Both the position numbers and the translations under genes were made by a program. The notes beneath the pieces were generated by a model that did not search any database, was not told where the DNA came from, and saw only the letters and a list, made by a program, of their open reading frames with translations. 64,000 nucleotides of DNA, taken from Bolinopsis microptera. Lineage: Eukaryota; Ctenophora; Tentaculata; Lobata; Bolinopsidae. The DNA lies in NCBI RefSeq assembly GCF_026151205.1, contig NC_087075.1, forward strand, positions 990,501 to 1,054,500, given 5' to 3'. This document shows, piece after piece, positions 33,001-43,821 of the stretch. Numbering within the stretch: the stretch's first letter is position 1; every line of letters starts with the position of its first letter.

Positions 33001-35972
33001 AATTGCTTTGGTTGTATCGGAACAGTTTTATTTACGTTGACCACTCTCACAGTTTATTACTAAGCTTTCAAGCAGTAAACTATTTTGTTTTCTATATTCT
33101 ATCATACTTTTACTTAAGTCTAGTTATACATTACTTTATCATATTTATTGATCTAAGGTGTAGTATTGCCAGATCCTAGTTCAATTTGTAACGGAGTTTT
33201 ATATTAACAGGAAACGAAGCAACAGACTCGATATATTTTAATGTTGCCATGGGGTGGCAAGTCCCCATACATCGTAGTCCGGTAGTTTCATTGCGTCTTA
33301 ATATACTCCTTCATAATATTAAACGTTGCGTCTTAATATATCCACATCTTCTATTGTGAAATATCAGAAATAATGCATTATGTGTTGTTCATCATACATA
33401 TTCTTTTTGTTAAAGCCCATATCTACATTACAGCATAATGATTAAGCACACATATTATCCAGATGATCTATTAGATTATAACTTTCTGTGTACTAGTAGT
33501 AGTAACTTAGACAAAGTAGTAACTTAGACAAAGTAGTAACTTAGACAAAGTAGTAACTCAGACAAAGTAGTAACTTAGACAAAGTAGTAACTTAGACAAA
33601 GTAGTAACTTAGACAAAGTAGTAACTTAGACAAAGTAGTAACTTAAACAAAGTAGTAACTTAGACAAAGTAGTAACTTAGACAAAGTAGTAACTTAGACA
33701 AAGTAGTGACTTAGACAAAGTAGTAACTTAGACAAAGTAGTAACTTAGACAAAGTAGTAACTTAGACAAAGTAGTAACTTAGACAAAGTAGTAACTTAGA
33801 CAAAGTAGTAACTTAGACAAAGTAGTAACTTGGACAAAGTAGTGACTTAGACAAAGTAATAACTTAGACAAAGTAATAACTTAGACAAAGTAGTGACTTA
33901 GACAAAGTAGTGACTTAGACAAAGTAGTAACTTAGACAAAGTAGTAACTTAGACAAAGTAGTGACTTAGACAAAGTAGTAACTTAGACAAAGTAGTAACT
34001 TAGACAAAGTAGTGACTTAGACAAAGTAGTAACTTAGACAAAGTAGTAACTTAGACAAAGTAGTGACTTAGACAAAGTAGTGACTTAGACAAAGTAGTAA
34101 CTTAGACAAAGTAGTAACTTAGACAAAGTAGTGACTTAGACAAAGTAGTGACTTAGACAAAGTAGTAACTTAGACAAAGTAGTGACTTAGACAAAGTAGT
34201 GACTTAGACAAAGTAGTGACTTAGACAAAGTAGTGACTTAGACAAAGTAGTAACTTAGACAAAGTAGTAACTAAGACAAAGTAGTGACTTAGACAAAGTA
34301 GTAACTTAGACAAAGTAGTAACTTAGACAAAGTAGTGACTTAGACAAAGTAGTGACTTAGACAAAGTAGTAACTTAGACAAAGTAATAACTTAGACAAAG
34401 TAGTGACTTAGACAAAGTAGTGACTTAGACAAAGTAGTAACTTAGACAAAGTAGTAACTTAGACAAAGTAGTGACTTAGACAAAGTAGTAACTTAGACAA
34501 AGTAGTAACTTAGACAAAGTAGTGACTTAGACAAAGTAGTAACTTAGACAAAGTAGTAACTTAGACAAAGTAGTAACTTAGACAAAGTAGTGACTTAGAC
34601 AAAGTAGTAACTTAGACAAAGTAGTGACTTAGACAAAGTAGTAACTTAGACAAAGTAGTAACTTAGACAAAGTAGTGACTTAGACAAAGTAGTAACTTAG
34701 ACAAAGTAGTAACTTAGACAAAGTAGTGACTTAGACAAAGTAGTGACTTAGACAAAGTAGTAACTTAGACAAAGTAGTAACTAAGACAAAGTAGTAACTC
34801 AGACAAAGTAGTAACTTAGACAAAGTAATAACTTAGACAAAGTAGTAACTTAGACAAAGTAGTGACTTAGACAAAGTAGTAACTTAGACAAAGTAGTGAC
34901 TTAGACAAAGTAGTGACTTAGACAAAGTAGTAACTTAGACAAAGTAGTGACTTAGACAAAGTAGTAACTTAGACAAAGTAGTAACTAAGACAAAGTAGTA
35001 ACTCAGACAAAGTAGTAACTTAGACAAAGTAATAACTTAGACAAAGTAGTAACTTAGATGATGTACAAAATACGAACTTCTTAAAAACATGAACAAACTT
35101 AAATTATCTATGACTGTTAACAACGCAACGTGAAACTAAAAATAACTACTGCTCAGGTTTGTTGGCAGATTCCCTACCATATGCAGGACAGAAGTTGTTG
35201 ACTCCAATACTTCTGGCTTCTGATGGATGTAAAGTAACATGGGTTTAAGAAGGAGTAGGATGGATATGAGTGGGAAGGAGACGACTATACAAACCATGAG
35301 AGTACGTTGTACTATCAACCCCACCTGGAGAGGGAATATTATCAGAAACAATAGGACTGCTTTAGTTTCACATTTATCAGGAGAAGATCAGCAATCATAT
35401 TTCAAGCTTCTAGAGACGTAGATTAAATTGTTACTATAACAAAATGGATTTACGAATTTCATGATAATTAATAATTAATATATATAATATAATAATATTA
35501 CTTTTTCTTTGAAGTAAACTGACCTCTCGGTGTGTTGAAGGATCTGCTAAGGCTCTCATACCAAGATAATCTATAGCAGATGTCACCCCCAACATAGGAA
35601 GATGCCCCATAAGGTTTATTAAAGATATTCCAAGGTAGGTCCCATCTAAAGCATTTACACTTATGTGACCTGAGATAACACCAACAAAGAAACCTCTTGT
35701 CTGTGAACAAATTTTATGTTAGTAATGCAAATATTTAAATACTAAATGATTTCAGGTTACACAATTTCTGGAAATAACTTTCAAGTAAAATTCATAATTT
35801 TCGGACCATATGTGGTAATCGATCAGAATTTATGCATTACTCTTATTTTGTAACGAGTTAAAATGATGTTAATCACCTGCTGGCCGAAGAGAATGACAGC
35901 AAATACAAGTCCAAAACGTAAAATGGACATACAGCTCAAAACAAATTCTTTGAACTTTTCGTTTATAGCCAT
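24023..35972 (-). CDS. MATE-family (SLC47-like) multidrug and toxin extrusion transporter, C-terminus not found
   Basis: Ten exons join in frame on the minus strand: 35972-35877, 35700-35524, 35324-35178, 29041-28953, 27527-27455, 26768-26694, 25900-25795, 25032-24935, 24434-24372 and 24107-24023. All junctions are GT-AG with matching phases, giving about 336 aa. Exons 3 and 4 (FPLISILLLLKPMLLYIHQKPEV... IVPINAV...AKYLF) align without gaps to the corresponding part of human MATE1. Exons 7-8 read TWGGFTILSLGQW and MLEWGMYEVF, keeping the two TM7 glutamates five residues apart that matter for substrate binding in MATE1. Exons 8-10 contain YGLSVAATTHISQSVASGK (family GxSVAAxxRVGxxLGAG) and end in TM8. 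Four or five further membrane segments should follow but were not found before the array and gap. The start ATG is in strong context (AAAATGG). Introns 3-9 are repeat-filled. Role: proton-coupled export of organic cations across membranes. It could be a broken gene if the 3' exons are truly absent. Confidence 0.88.
25034..25498 (-). repeat. 27-bp array copying the splice acceptor of MATE exon 8
   Basis: About 17 units. On the minus strand each reads gaatgtaatattccttatct followed by ctccacag. The true acceptor of exon 8 (ccacag|GAATGTACGAAG, exon start 25032) is the last unit of the array. Every upstream unit therefore presents an equivalent pyrimidine tract and AG. Confidence 0.95.
25583..25792 (+). 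repeat. (GTGTTAGCGCGT)n, 12-bp array at a MATE splice donor
   Basis: Seventeen or so units of gtgttagcgcgt and gtgttagtgcgt. It directly abuts the donor of MATE exon 7 (minus strand TGGG|gtacgtgctaacacac). The unit length is divisible by three, so several frames stay open; these translations have no support as proteins. Confidence 0.95.
26790..27146 (+). repeat. C-run minisatellite GTGGTTAAGTAACCCC...CTTAAGTAATCACACTTTGTAATC
   Basis: Seven units of about 50 bp with C runs of variable length. The first unit lies 20-odd bp from the acceptor of MATE exon 6 (26768), inside intron 5. CTTAAG and GTTAAGTAAC are conserved in each unit. Confidence 0.95.
27783..28536 (+). repeat. 19-bp array CACGTGATAACGTTGTAAC, about 40 copies
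   Basis: Every unit contains CACGTG (canonical E-box, apart from single decayed units) and AACGTT. Minor variants are aaggtt, aacgttat and ccccgtg. The array lies in MATE intron 4. Long open frames across it on the minus strand arise because three 19-bp units form a 57-bp period without stops; I do not treat them as genes. Confidence 0.97.
28649..28926. mobile_element. 278-bp MITE with about 43-bp inverted repeats and TA flanks
   Basis: Ends match as inverted repeats with no gaps over 43 bp with few mismatches: AGTTCCATGGCCGGATATTA then TGCC and AATTATTAGACGGAG. It is flanked by TA on both sides (28647-28648 and 28927-28928). The core is rich in CTCCGG and CCGGAG palindromes. TA flanks suggest Tc1/mariner-like mobilisation. 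It ends about 25 bp from the donor of MATE exon 4 (28953). Confidence 0.8.
29218..29305 (+). repeat. (TTATATAAG)n repeat
   Basis: About nine units of ttatataag, ending in an inverted run ttatataact, so the end can fold back on itself. It precedes the 5' end of the R2-like LINE. Confidence 0.9.
29430..31620 (+). mobile_element. 5'-truncated R2-like non-LTR retrotransposon with REL endonuclease
   Basis: One uninterrupted frame (29435-31495, stop TAA) opens inside RT motif A (VDLMNAYGRVPHELI), so the 5' part including the RT fingers is missing. Motif B is FQGDPLS and motif C AFADD (FADD at residues 108-111 of this frame). A CCHC finger (C450-x2-C453-x8-H462-x4-C467) follows, then the REL signature R564-P565-D566-x14-E581-L-T. 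This order is diagnostic of REL-type LINEs (R2/NeSL/CRE group), which nick a target site with a PD-(D/E)xK nuclease and prime reverse transcription there. The insertion is in MATE intron 3, antisense to that gene. The coding part is undamaged, so insertion is recent. The 3' end is not clearly marked; I place it arbitrarily near 31620. R2 proper targets rDNA, and no rDNA is seen here. Confidence 0.88.
31947..32072 (+). repeat. 23-bp array TTATTAGTTACACATAGCTAATG
   Basis: Five to six units of gttattagttacacatagct plus aat, in MATE intron 3. Confidence 0.9.
32162..32335 (+). repeat. (TGTGTAC)n 7-bp repeat
   Basis: About 25 copies of gtgtact/ctgtgta. Because 7 is not divisible by 3, three units recreate a frame; the resulting repeats of VHSTQYT are artefacts. 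Confidence 0.97.
32340..33490. other. AT-rich intronic stretch of MATE intron 3
   Basis: No gene recognised. Short open frames (32355-32657 and 32722-32922) lack splice sites or family resemblance. The frame RYIDDFTTPNISH vaguely recalls the RYIDD of Penelope-like or group II-type RTs (RYVDD), so an old retroelement fragment is possible. Confidence 0.45.
33499..35058 (+). repeat. 17-bp array GTAGTAACTTAGACAAA, about 92 copies
   Basis: Unit gtagtaacttagacaaa with a common gtagtgactt variant and rarer gtaataactt, gtaactaag and gtaactcag. Blocks of the aac/gac pattern and a run ending aactaagacaaagtagtaactcag recur near 34780 and 34985, showing higher-order copying of about 200 bp. It lies in MATE intron 3, about 120 bp from exon 3. 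Confidence 0.97.
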
Positions 35973-36209
35973 TTTGATCTCCTTGGAATAGAAATTAAAA
36001 ATAAAATCGAATTTACACAACATTAAACACAATGAGATCTCCTCAGAAGAAAATGACGACAACCTGATACAAATCTAAACTATTATAGGCTACAATATAC
36101 ACATAATATAACAGTAGTTAACCGTATATAAAAATTCTATAAAAAATTCAATAAAAAATCTTAGAAAATTTCATAAAAACCCTTTGTTGTAGTAGTAAAA
36201 GTAGCCACT

Positions 36210-36760
36210 TCAATTTGTTGGCTCTAAATTAATATCTAAATCTGATATCTTAACTATACTACCGCTTTTTATCCCTCTTTCTCCTACAAATAACATTGGA
36301 GATCCAAGAGCCTTATTGGAAGGTTGGAAGGAGCTTGAGCATGAAATACTCTTATCTAAAAATGCCCTTTCCAATGGGTTCCATACACTCCTAGCACTAA
36401 CATATAACATAGTTCCATCTGCTTTGTTGGCCCCTGCAGGGAGTTCTCTACCGTCTACAGGAATAAGGAGAGGTTCAGTGGTAACATCTTTACAGCCAGC
36501 AGTTTCTGAGAGCTCTGCGAACACATCTCTCAATGAATTGTGGCAAAGAGATACATATCCACCCCTTTTGCATATTAATGAGTGTTTTATTGAGTTGTCA
36601 CTTCCACATACACATTTTCTTGCAGCATCTTTTATTCCAAAGTTGTACCTAAGGGCTAGGGCGTCATTGAATTCTTGCTCGTTGAGACAGAATCGAAAAG
36701 ATTTGAGCGGGAGTGATGAAAGCCAGGAACTTGCCCCTTTCTATGATGTTTGTAGGTTTA
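36210..36760 (-). pseudogene. REL-endonuclease retrotransposon remnant (copy B of 824-1390)
   Basis: Better preserved than its copy A twin. LPLKSFRFCLNEQEF leads into the finger C-V-C-G-x5-K-H-S-L-I-C, then HNSLRDVFAELSETAGCKD, GRELPAGANKADG and WNPLERAFLD, after which a frameshift replaces the expected VRVFHA. It has no RT domain. It was present before the segmental duplication. Confidence 0.7.
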
Positions 36761-37408
36761 GGAAAACAAATTTTTTGTTAGGAAAACAAATTTAAATTTT
36801 GGTATTTATCAATAACAATCAAAACATATCATATATCATAAAAATTAGGCCGCGCGTTGGTTGACTGCCTCAGTAAGGTGAATAATTTAAGCTTGAAGGT
36901 GCCCTACGCATTAACAGAACCTTATGCGGCGATCACATGATCATGAGGACCTGTGAGCGCCAAATTTAATTTAAAGTTTCTAGAAATCATACATCACTAC
37001 GAGTTACTCATGCTTTTTTAATTTTTATAGGAGTGTAGATTGTCAGGTATTTCATTCATTCATACTTATTTGGTTTAAAGCTGTATATTTAGAACTCGCT
37101 ATTGTTCAAACTATGAAAGCAGAACGTAGATAATGGACAATATACCTACCAGGACGCACGCACTACCAGGACGCACGCCGAGTTGGACTCGTCGACAGTC
37201 CTGATATATATGGAACAAATATATATATCGAACAAATATTTTACGAGTATCACCCGTTAATATGACGTAAGATCTAATTGCAATTTTTGGGTTTCATTCA
37301 GGAAAACTCTATCCTTCAAAAACTCTATCATTGAAAAACTCCTTGAAAAACTCCTCGAAAAACTCCTTGAAAAACTCCTTGAAAAACTCTATCCTATATT
37401 TTCCATGT

Positions 37409-39090
37409 TTAAAAAAAAAGTCTAGAGGTCGCACCATGTTTTCCGTATCTGAGTGATAGTGATATACCCCCTAGCAAAACAGAGATCTCTGAGGCTTTAA
37501 AGAGTCTGAAGAATCACAAGAGCCCTGGAATTGATGAAATTTCCAACGAACAGCTGAAGTATGGGGCTCCTGGTCTTTTAGACAGGCTTGAGAAACTGTT
37601 TGCACGTGTATGGGAGACAGAGAATGTGCCAGAGGATTGGGTTAAGGGTATCATTGTTATTGTCCCGAAAAAGGGTGATACATCACACTGCTCGAACAAC
37701 AGGGGCATTACCCTACGCTCCACGGCATCAAAACTCTATCAGATAATAGTGTTGCGACGGATGAATGCGGGGCTTGAAGAACTGCTCCGAGAGAATCAGT
37801 GCGGGTTCAGGAAAAACAGGGCTTGCATAGATCAGATTTATTCGCTCCGTACTATTATTCACAACAGCATTGAGTTTAATCTCCCCCTTTACATAAATTT
37901 TGTTGACTTTAAAGCTGCATTCGATTCACTTAATCGGGAGTTTATCTGGAAAGCTTTTAGTCATTATGGCTTGCCTTGTAAATACATTCGCATAATGCAA
38001 GCATTCTTTTGCGGCACCGTCAGCGCTGTCAGACATAATGGCGAGCTCTCTGAGTGGTTTGACGTTACATCTGGTTCTGGGCAGGGGGATATTCAGGGTC
38101 CACCTATCTTTAATGTTTGCATCAACCTGCCTGCGCAGCGGGCTGAGGATAACAAAGTGTTGTCACACGGGGCAGTGCTGCAGAGAGCTACCACCAGCTC
38201 TGGTCAGGATATAGTCGTCCTGGATACTGACTATGCAGATGATTTGGCTATCATGGACAACACCAAGGACGGTCTCCAGGAGACGACTGATCTTTTATGC
38301 AAGTATGCGGCTCAGGCTGGCCTCAGAATCAATGCGAAGAAAACAGAGGTTATGGCCATCGGCAAGAATACATCACAGAGGCCGTATACTGAAGCATCAA
38401 CGGTGGACATTACAGTAGGAGACACGGCTATCCAGCAAGTCAGCAACTTCACTTACCTTGGGTCGATTATATCAAGTGATGGGACTATTGACCGGGACTT
38501 GTCTGCACGGATCCAGAAAGCCTCAGGAGCATTCAATCAGCTCGGTAATATTTGGAAGAATCGCAATATCCAAACTAACACCAAAATACGGATATATGTT
38601 GCAGCGGTTCTAACAATATTACTTTATGGAAGCGAAGTCTGGAACACTACTTCAAAGCAACTACATCGCTTCGAAGTTTTTCATCAAAACTGTCTGAGGA
38701 GAATCCTTCGAATTAAGTGGTTCCACCGGACGAGCAATGTTCAAGTGTTGGAGCGGGCAAGAATAAACCCGGTTATAACCTACATCAGTGCCAACCGTCT
38801 TCGCTGGTTTGGACATGTTTCTAGAATGCCGGACACCAGGCTACCAAAGTATCTACTTGACTGGACACCTGCTCACGGCCGAAGATCACGTGGGCGGCCA
38901 AGAAAGAATTGGCGAACCTGTGTCCTAGAAGACGCAGTAACATTCACAGGAGATCCAGACATTGTATTTGATAAGGTCCGAGAGTTGGCAGGAAACCGAA
39001 AGCACTGGAGAGAGATGATACGACATAAGCGGCAATTCCTTGGTGCAGGCCACTCGAATGATTGAGGAGACCTTATCAAGTATCAAGTAA
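37409..39090 (+). mobile_element. Young 5'-truncated RTE-like LINE inserted into duplication copy B
   Basis: The frame is open from the very left junction (about 37416) through 39065, about 550 codons. The first ATG in frame, at 37626, is not a natural start. RT features are NHKSPGIDEISNEQLKYG (fingers), NNRGITL, FVDFKAAFDSLNREFIWKA (motif A), SGQGDIQGPPIF (motif B) and DTDYADDLAIMD (YADD, 38232-38243). The C-terminus has the LRWFGHVSRMPDTRLPKYLL segment typical of RTE and related LINEs. The 3' tail is a short repeat (tatcaag tatcaag taa) rather than poly(A), also RTE-like. The empty target is intact in copy A at 1967/1968. No clear target duplication is seen. Absence of stops implies recent insertion. 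Confidence 0.85.
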
Positions 39091-39159
39091 GTAAAATAAT
39101 GAATGGAGTATTTGAACCAGACTTCCTATTGTAGAATAGAAGTGGAGGCAGATATATAA

Positions 39160-40318
39160 AACTTCGCGGTCCCTCCGTGAGTAATTCAGAATGGTGACAT
39201 GCACAATTTATCACTCACCCAGTACACAGTTATACAGGTTGGAAACCTCATTTCTAACATTGAAAAATGAATATTGATTGTGAAGCAGAAAATTGCGACA
39301 ATAAATATTTTCTGACATGAATTTTTCAGAATGAAGATAAAAGTTGAACAAGTTAAAAACTGTAAACGTTGACGGGTGTTTCTCGTCTAAATTTCTTCAA
39401 AGTAGCGCGCACCGTTTAATCAAAATATTAGCACGATGCAAGTGCTAGTAGAGGCTGTTACGGGCAAATATCACGCTTTTTTGCTCGAGCCCTGGGACTT
39501 CTTTTAGGGTTCTTATATGATAGAATGGAGTGTACTGAACACTCTGACGGTATCGGGAACCTACTAGAGAATTCAGAAGCTGTGTTGTGAGCACTTTACT
39601 GCCAAAACTTCGGACATCTACAGACACCGGAATATCGACTAAAAATTTTTTCTGAGTTGTTCCCCTAATTTCTCTTAGGTTGTTTAAGCCCTAGAAAGTG
39701 TCAGATCGTCTAAATATTGCTACATTCCGGTGTTAGAGACCTCGAAAATTTCGACCTCGTAGAACGTGTTGCGCGTCGTATATAGTGTTTACAATGGAAA
39801 AAGTGCACTTAAATCTGATTCGGTTGCGGCGCGTGACGTATCTAGCACGATATTTGCTCGAAAGCGCGTCACTGCGCCAGAAACCTCGTGGTACCGTAAC
39901 ACTGTAGAAATAGATAATCACAAGAGACACAATAAACGTATCATCACTATGCAAAGTTAATGTTAAAATGATACAATAGCCCTGCTTTAACAGATTAATC
40001 CACATAAACACTATATTTCTACAGTCCGATCAGTAAATCGAACATGTTTTTGAAGATAAATCTTCTGATAGAATTCGTTTCTACATTATAAGATTTCTTT
40101 TCTAATCTCCTTTAAGAGTGCTGCCTTTGTTAAAGTGTTATCATCTCTATCCGCATCTATTGTTGCGGCAGGATTAGATACGATCCTGCTGTCGAAACAA
40201 ACTCGTCTTACCGACATTGTCTTTCTGAAAACTGATGTGATCAGATTAAACATTGCTGGAGTTTGCAGCGTTCTCAGATAAATTAGACGTCACATAGTCA
40301 TTGTACTTAAGCTTCAGG
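39160..40318. other. Non-coding stretch
   Basis: No supported gene. Overlapping open frames on both strands at 39733-40011 have no family resemblance. Confidence 0.5.
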
Positions 40319-40680
40319 TCAGACACGAGGTACAGTTCTGGTAAAATATTCTCCTGCTCCAGTTAAAAGGTCCGTATCAATACCTGCACTCATTATTGCA
40401 GCATTGGTGTTGGCGTGCGTGGACACGTGTCTTTCCATTTTAAAACCTGCCTTAGAGATAGGTTTTAAACTTACAGCTTCAGATAATTTACCCTTCAATT
40501 GTTTCACCCTCGAGTTGCTGTACCTCAAACGACATGTTTTGTGATATCTACCTAGCTTGCTATAGAGATATTTTCCGAGACTCTCAGGGTTAAGAACAGG
40601 GCACTTGTTCATGTGCGAATCAGGATTAACATCGATGTTGCACAGATCCTGACGATTTCTGTAGAAGTCCACAGATAGTA
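40319..40680 (-). CDS. Exon-like frame of an unrecognised, possibly transposon-related protein
   Basis: A 117-aa minus-strand frame reads PDSHMNKCPVLNPESLGKYL, GRYHKTCRLRYSN, SRVKQLKGKLSEA and ends in a stop. The spaced C/H residues (NKCP, YHKTCRL) and basic composition resemble uncharacterised zinc-binding proteins that are common near transposons in cnidarian-type genomes. This comparison is from memory and is weak. It may belong with the exon-like pieces at 41835-42047 and 43822-43965 on the same strand, although the phases I tested did not all join. No promoter or full gene can be shown. Confidence 0.35.
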
Positions 40681-41235
40681 TGTTGCGAAATCGACGAAGA
40701 AACTATTATCTTTTCCTTGAATCAGACTATCCTTTTTCGTTTCTAACGTCTAGGGAAATTCGTATTGTTAAAGAAGAATAACCTCTCATACTCTTAAAAT
40801 TAAATCGAGATAATATGTATAATAATTATATTTGCGAGCAAAAGTTTCACACAAACCTGTTCAACCTGGCATATGAAACACAAGTCTCAGTCCATTTCAA
40901 ACAAATCAACATCTGGTCCACTTGATTTGGAACTAAATGAAGAAAGTCTCCACATTTTCTTAGTTCTATTCGAGGAGGGTGACAAAGGCGGGACTTTTTC
41001 CACTTGGATGGCAATAGCTTCTTCAATCTTCATCACAAGAGGATTCGTCAATTTCAGAAACAGCACTGTACACCTGCAAATACTTTATTACTTCCCACAT
41101 TTATATCAACAGTATCATATCACATAAGTTTGAGATCGTACAAGTGTTATATCATTTTAAAAGTTTGCAAATCCGATAGAAATGGATTAAAAATTACTAC
41201 TCGCTGTCTATTTACCTTTGAATAATAATGTTTTT

Positions 41236-41797
41236 CAGGAGGTGACCGGGACATGATTTCAGGCCTGACCGGGACCGGGATACAAAATGTGACTTGACCG
41301 GGACCGGGACCGGGATAGCTCAAAATTGAGATTATCAATTTACCGGGACCGGGACCGGGATGAAAAATGTGACTTGACCAGGACCGGGACCGGGATAGCT
41401 CAAAATTGCCAATCCCGGTACCGGGATTCCCGGTACCGGGAATTTCGGTCGATTACTGGTTAATTCATGATCATAATTTATTACTCAAACTTGTTAAGCA
41501 ATTTTAAACATTGTTGTATTTGGCTCAGAGGATGTTTAAAGATGAAATTCACAATGAATGAAAGGAAAAACTTAAAATCACAGTGAATGAAATTATGTAA
41601 AAGATCCCGGTCAAAATCCCGGCAAATTTGAGTGATTGACCGGGACCAGGACCGGGACCGGGACCAAGAATCCCGAATTAACCGGGACCGGGACTGGGAC
41701 CGGGATCATAAATAAATAAATCAGCATTTGACCGGGACCGGGACCGGGATAGCTCAAAATTGCCAATCCCGGTACCGGGAATCCCGGTCACCGCCTG
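41236..41797. mobile_element. 562-bp hAT-type MITE with exact 8-bp target duplication
   Basis: Ends CAGGAGGTGACCGGGA and (reverse complement of the right end) CAGGCGGTGACCGGGA, with atgttttt directly repeated at 41228-41235 and 41798-41805. CAG...CTG termini and an 8-bp duplication are hAT hallmarks. The interior is made of gaccgggaccggga blocks in both orientations with gctcaaaattgccaatcc spacers. It has no coding capacity. Confidence 0.88.
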
Positions 41798-41834
41798 ATG
41801 TTTTTAAATGTTAGTAAAACAGGAGGAAACCACT

Positions 41835-42047
41835 CACCCTGTTATAGTTGTCTTTTACATAGTTAAGACACTGAATACACACAAAAAGAGGTTTGCTTTG
41901 GTGAGCACAACCCAGGATTGATCTTCTGCAGCAGGGCGAGGAATTCTCTAGACTGTTTTGTAATTCGTTCACTTTCAGAGCGGAAGAAAACTGTGTCATT
42001 AAAATCCTTTATGTCTATTCGGGTACAGATACAGCACTCTGAAAATT
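41835..42047 (-). pseudogene. Cysteine-rich exon-like piece with a frameshift
   Basis: After an acceptor-like ttttcag (42048-42054) the frame reads CCICTRIDIKDFNDTVFFRS, ...REFLALLQKINPG; then a one-frame shift is needed to read LFVCIQCLNYVKDNYNRV. Four cysteines in two CxxC-like pairs suggest a zinc module. The family is not recognised. Confidence 0.3.
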
Positions 42048-42177
42048 GATGAATGGTCACATTTTTGTATACCCTACGGCAAAGTCTTATGTATGTGGTA
42101 AAAGAATGATATTCTTTAAATATATAATAACATCTATAAACAAAAGAGCACCTAAAGAGGCTCAGCAAAGTGCTGGC

Positions 42178-43130
42178 CTATTTACGCTTACGAAGACTCA
42201 TTCGTTCAATATGTCTCAAAGTAAATAAACTCCTCCATCCTACTCTATCTCTTGCTAAGTTCACTAAGTTGGTAAAATCATCTTCATTTTTCAAATAAAT
42301 TTGTCTCTTAAATAGGTCATTTTTCACAATAATATCATACAAATTAGTCCTGTGTCTACCCACTCGTCCCTTTAGTGTTTGACATCCTAGTGAAGCAAAT
42401 AACAGAGACTGGTAGGCAGGCGTGTCGTTGTCACTGCGTAGAACATGACCTAGCATTGTCCACCGTGCCTTTTCCACTCTCTCGGAAAGGGGCCTGGTCT
42501 GGGTACGAGCGTAGAGGGCCTTGTTAGATATTGAGCTAGGCCAATAGATGTGTAGAATGCACTTGAGGTGCTTCCTCTGAACAACATCTACAGACTCTAG
42601 AACATGCTGAGGTACGGCCCAGCAGCAGCAGTTGTACAGGAGCACTGATACTACTAGTGAGTCGTAGAGTTTGATCTTTCTCTTCTCAGTTATCTGACTC
42701 CTCTCTGATCCCTGGCACCACAGCTTGTCAAATGACCAGAAGGCGGTGTTAGCTTTATTCATTCTATTAGTAACATCCTGCTCTGATCCAAGCTTAGTAC
42801 CAAGAAGCGTCTCGTTTCTCACTCCTCTTTTCCTCTTAGTTCATTATCCCACTCGTCACATGCGCCAACTTCTTCTAAATACACTCTGGTAAACTTTGTC
42901 TTTGTGTCGTCTCTGGAGCATCCTGCAGCTTCTAGTAGTCTGATTGTTGTACCTCTGCGGATGGTATTGAAGGCAGCTGACATGTCAATACTCACTTTGT
43001 TCCATTCAAACTCCTTCTTCATTACTACAGATATGAGCATGCTCTGTGCCCAAACTAGGTCGGCACAGCTCCTGCCAGCTTTGTAGGCAGCTTGGAACGG
43101 TCCGGTGAAGTTTTTCATTAAAGCCTAAAC
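42178..43130 (-). pseudogene. RTE-like LINE remnant with RT core deleted
   Basis: Minus-strand frame 43118-42819 contains an RT segment with motif A (VSIDMSAAFNTIRR). Frame 42822-42178 resumes after motif C with LGTKLGSEQDVTNRMNKANT and continues through KIKLYDSLVVSVLLYNCCCW and LGHVLRSDNDTPAYQSLL to a stop. Motifs B and C (QGD and YADD) are missing, so an internal deletion joined the halves out of frame near 42820. It is inactive. Confidence 0.75.
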
Positions 43131-43372
43131 TTAACTTCTACCAATTCAAAATTGTTTACGTCGGTCTCCCCTCCTTGAGCCACTTTTCACATAGCTATTG
43201 AGTATAAATCACTCTAGCACAAGCGATTTCAAACCCCCTCCCCTAGGCTGGATTAGGTTATTATATGTGAACTGTGCTCTAGTGCATGACTGACTTTACA
43301 TAATGCAGAGCATGCAAAGTTTTGATGTTTCATAAACTTATGAATAAAGTTTTAAAATCGTGACATAAAAAG

Positions 43373-43539
43373 CAGTGGTCGCCCGGTGCCCCCTGGCCAA
43401 AATCACAACCCCCAGCCAAAAATTGGCAATTCTCCGGGGGTAAACACTGGCCCCGGCCAATTCTCAGTGTTCAGCCCCTGCCCCGGCTATATTGGGGCTC
43501 CCCGGCCCCGGTCAGAATCCTGCCCCCGGTCGACCACTG
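43373..43539. mobile_element. 167-bp hAT-like MITE
   Basis: Termini CAGTGGTCG[C/A]CCGG inverted at both ends, with flanks ataaaaag and atacaaaa (6 of 8 identical), consistent with a decayed 8-bp target duplication. The core is C-rich with repeated ccccggccaa-type words. Confidence 0.7.
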
Positions 43540-43821
43540 ATACAAAAGCGAGAGATTTGTCCAAAAGCGAGAGAAAGTACTGAGAAAGCACTTATACGTC
43601 ACCACCAGAGGGCCTAGAGAGGTTATCTTTGTCTGTTTAATTGAATATTGAGTATATAATATGAGATTTAAGATGAACATGATAGATATAACGTCCAAAT
43701 TCTAAAGTTCCACCAAAATTGAGTCACATTAAACTTGGTTATACAACAATTTTAGTTCTTCATTATGGTAGGTGATTTGACATAATGAAGTGTAGACTAA
43801 ATTATTATTTATAATAATTAC

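Larger units (their letters stand above)
35347..39157. repeat. Segmental duplication, copy B (interrupted by an RTE-like LINE)
   Basis: Matches 1-2034 (copy A) with high identity: MATE exons 1-2, the REL fragment and the upstream sequence. The match resumes at 39091 after the insertion 37409-39090 and fades at about 39157. Left of 35347 copy B continues into MATE exon 3. Confidence 0.9.
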
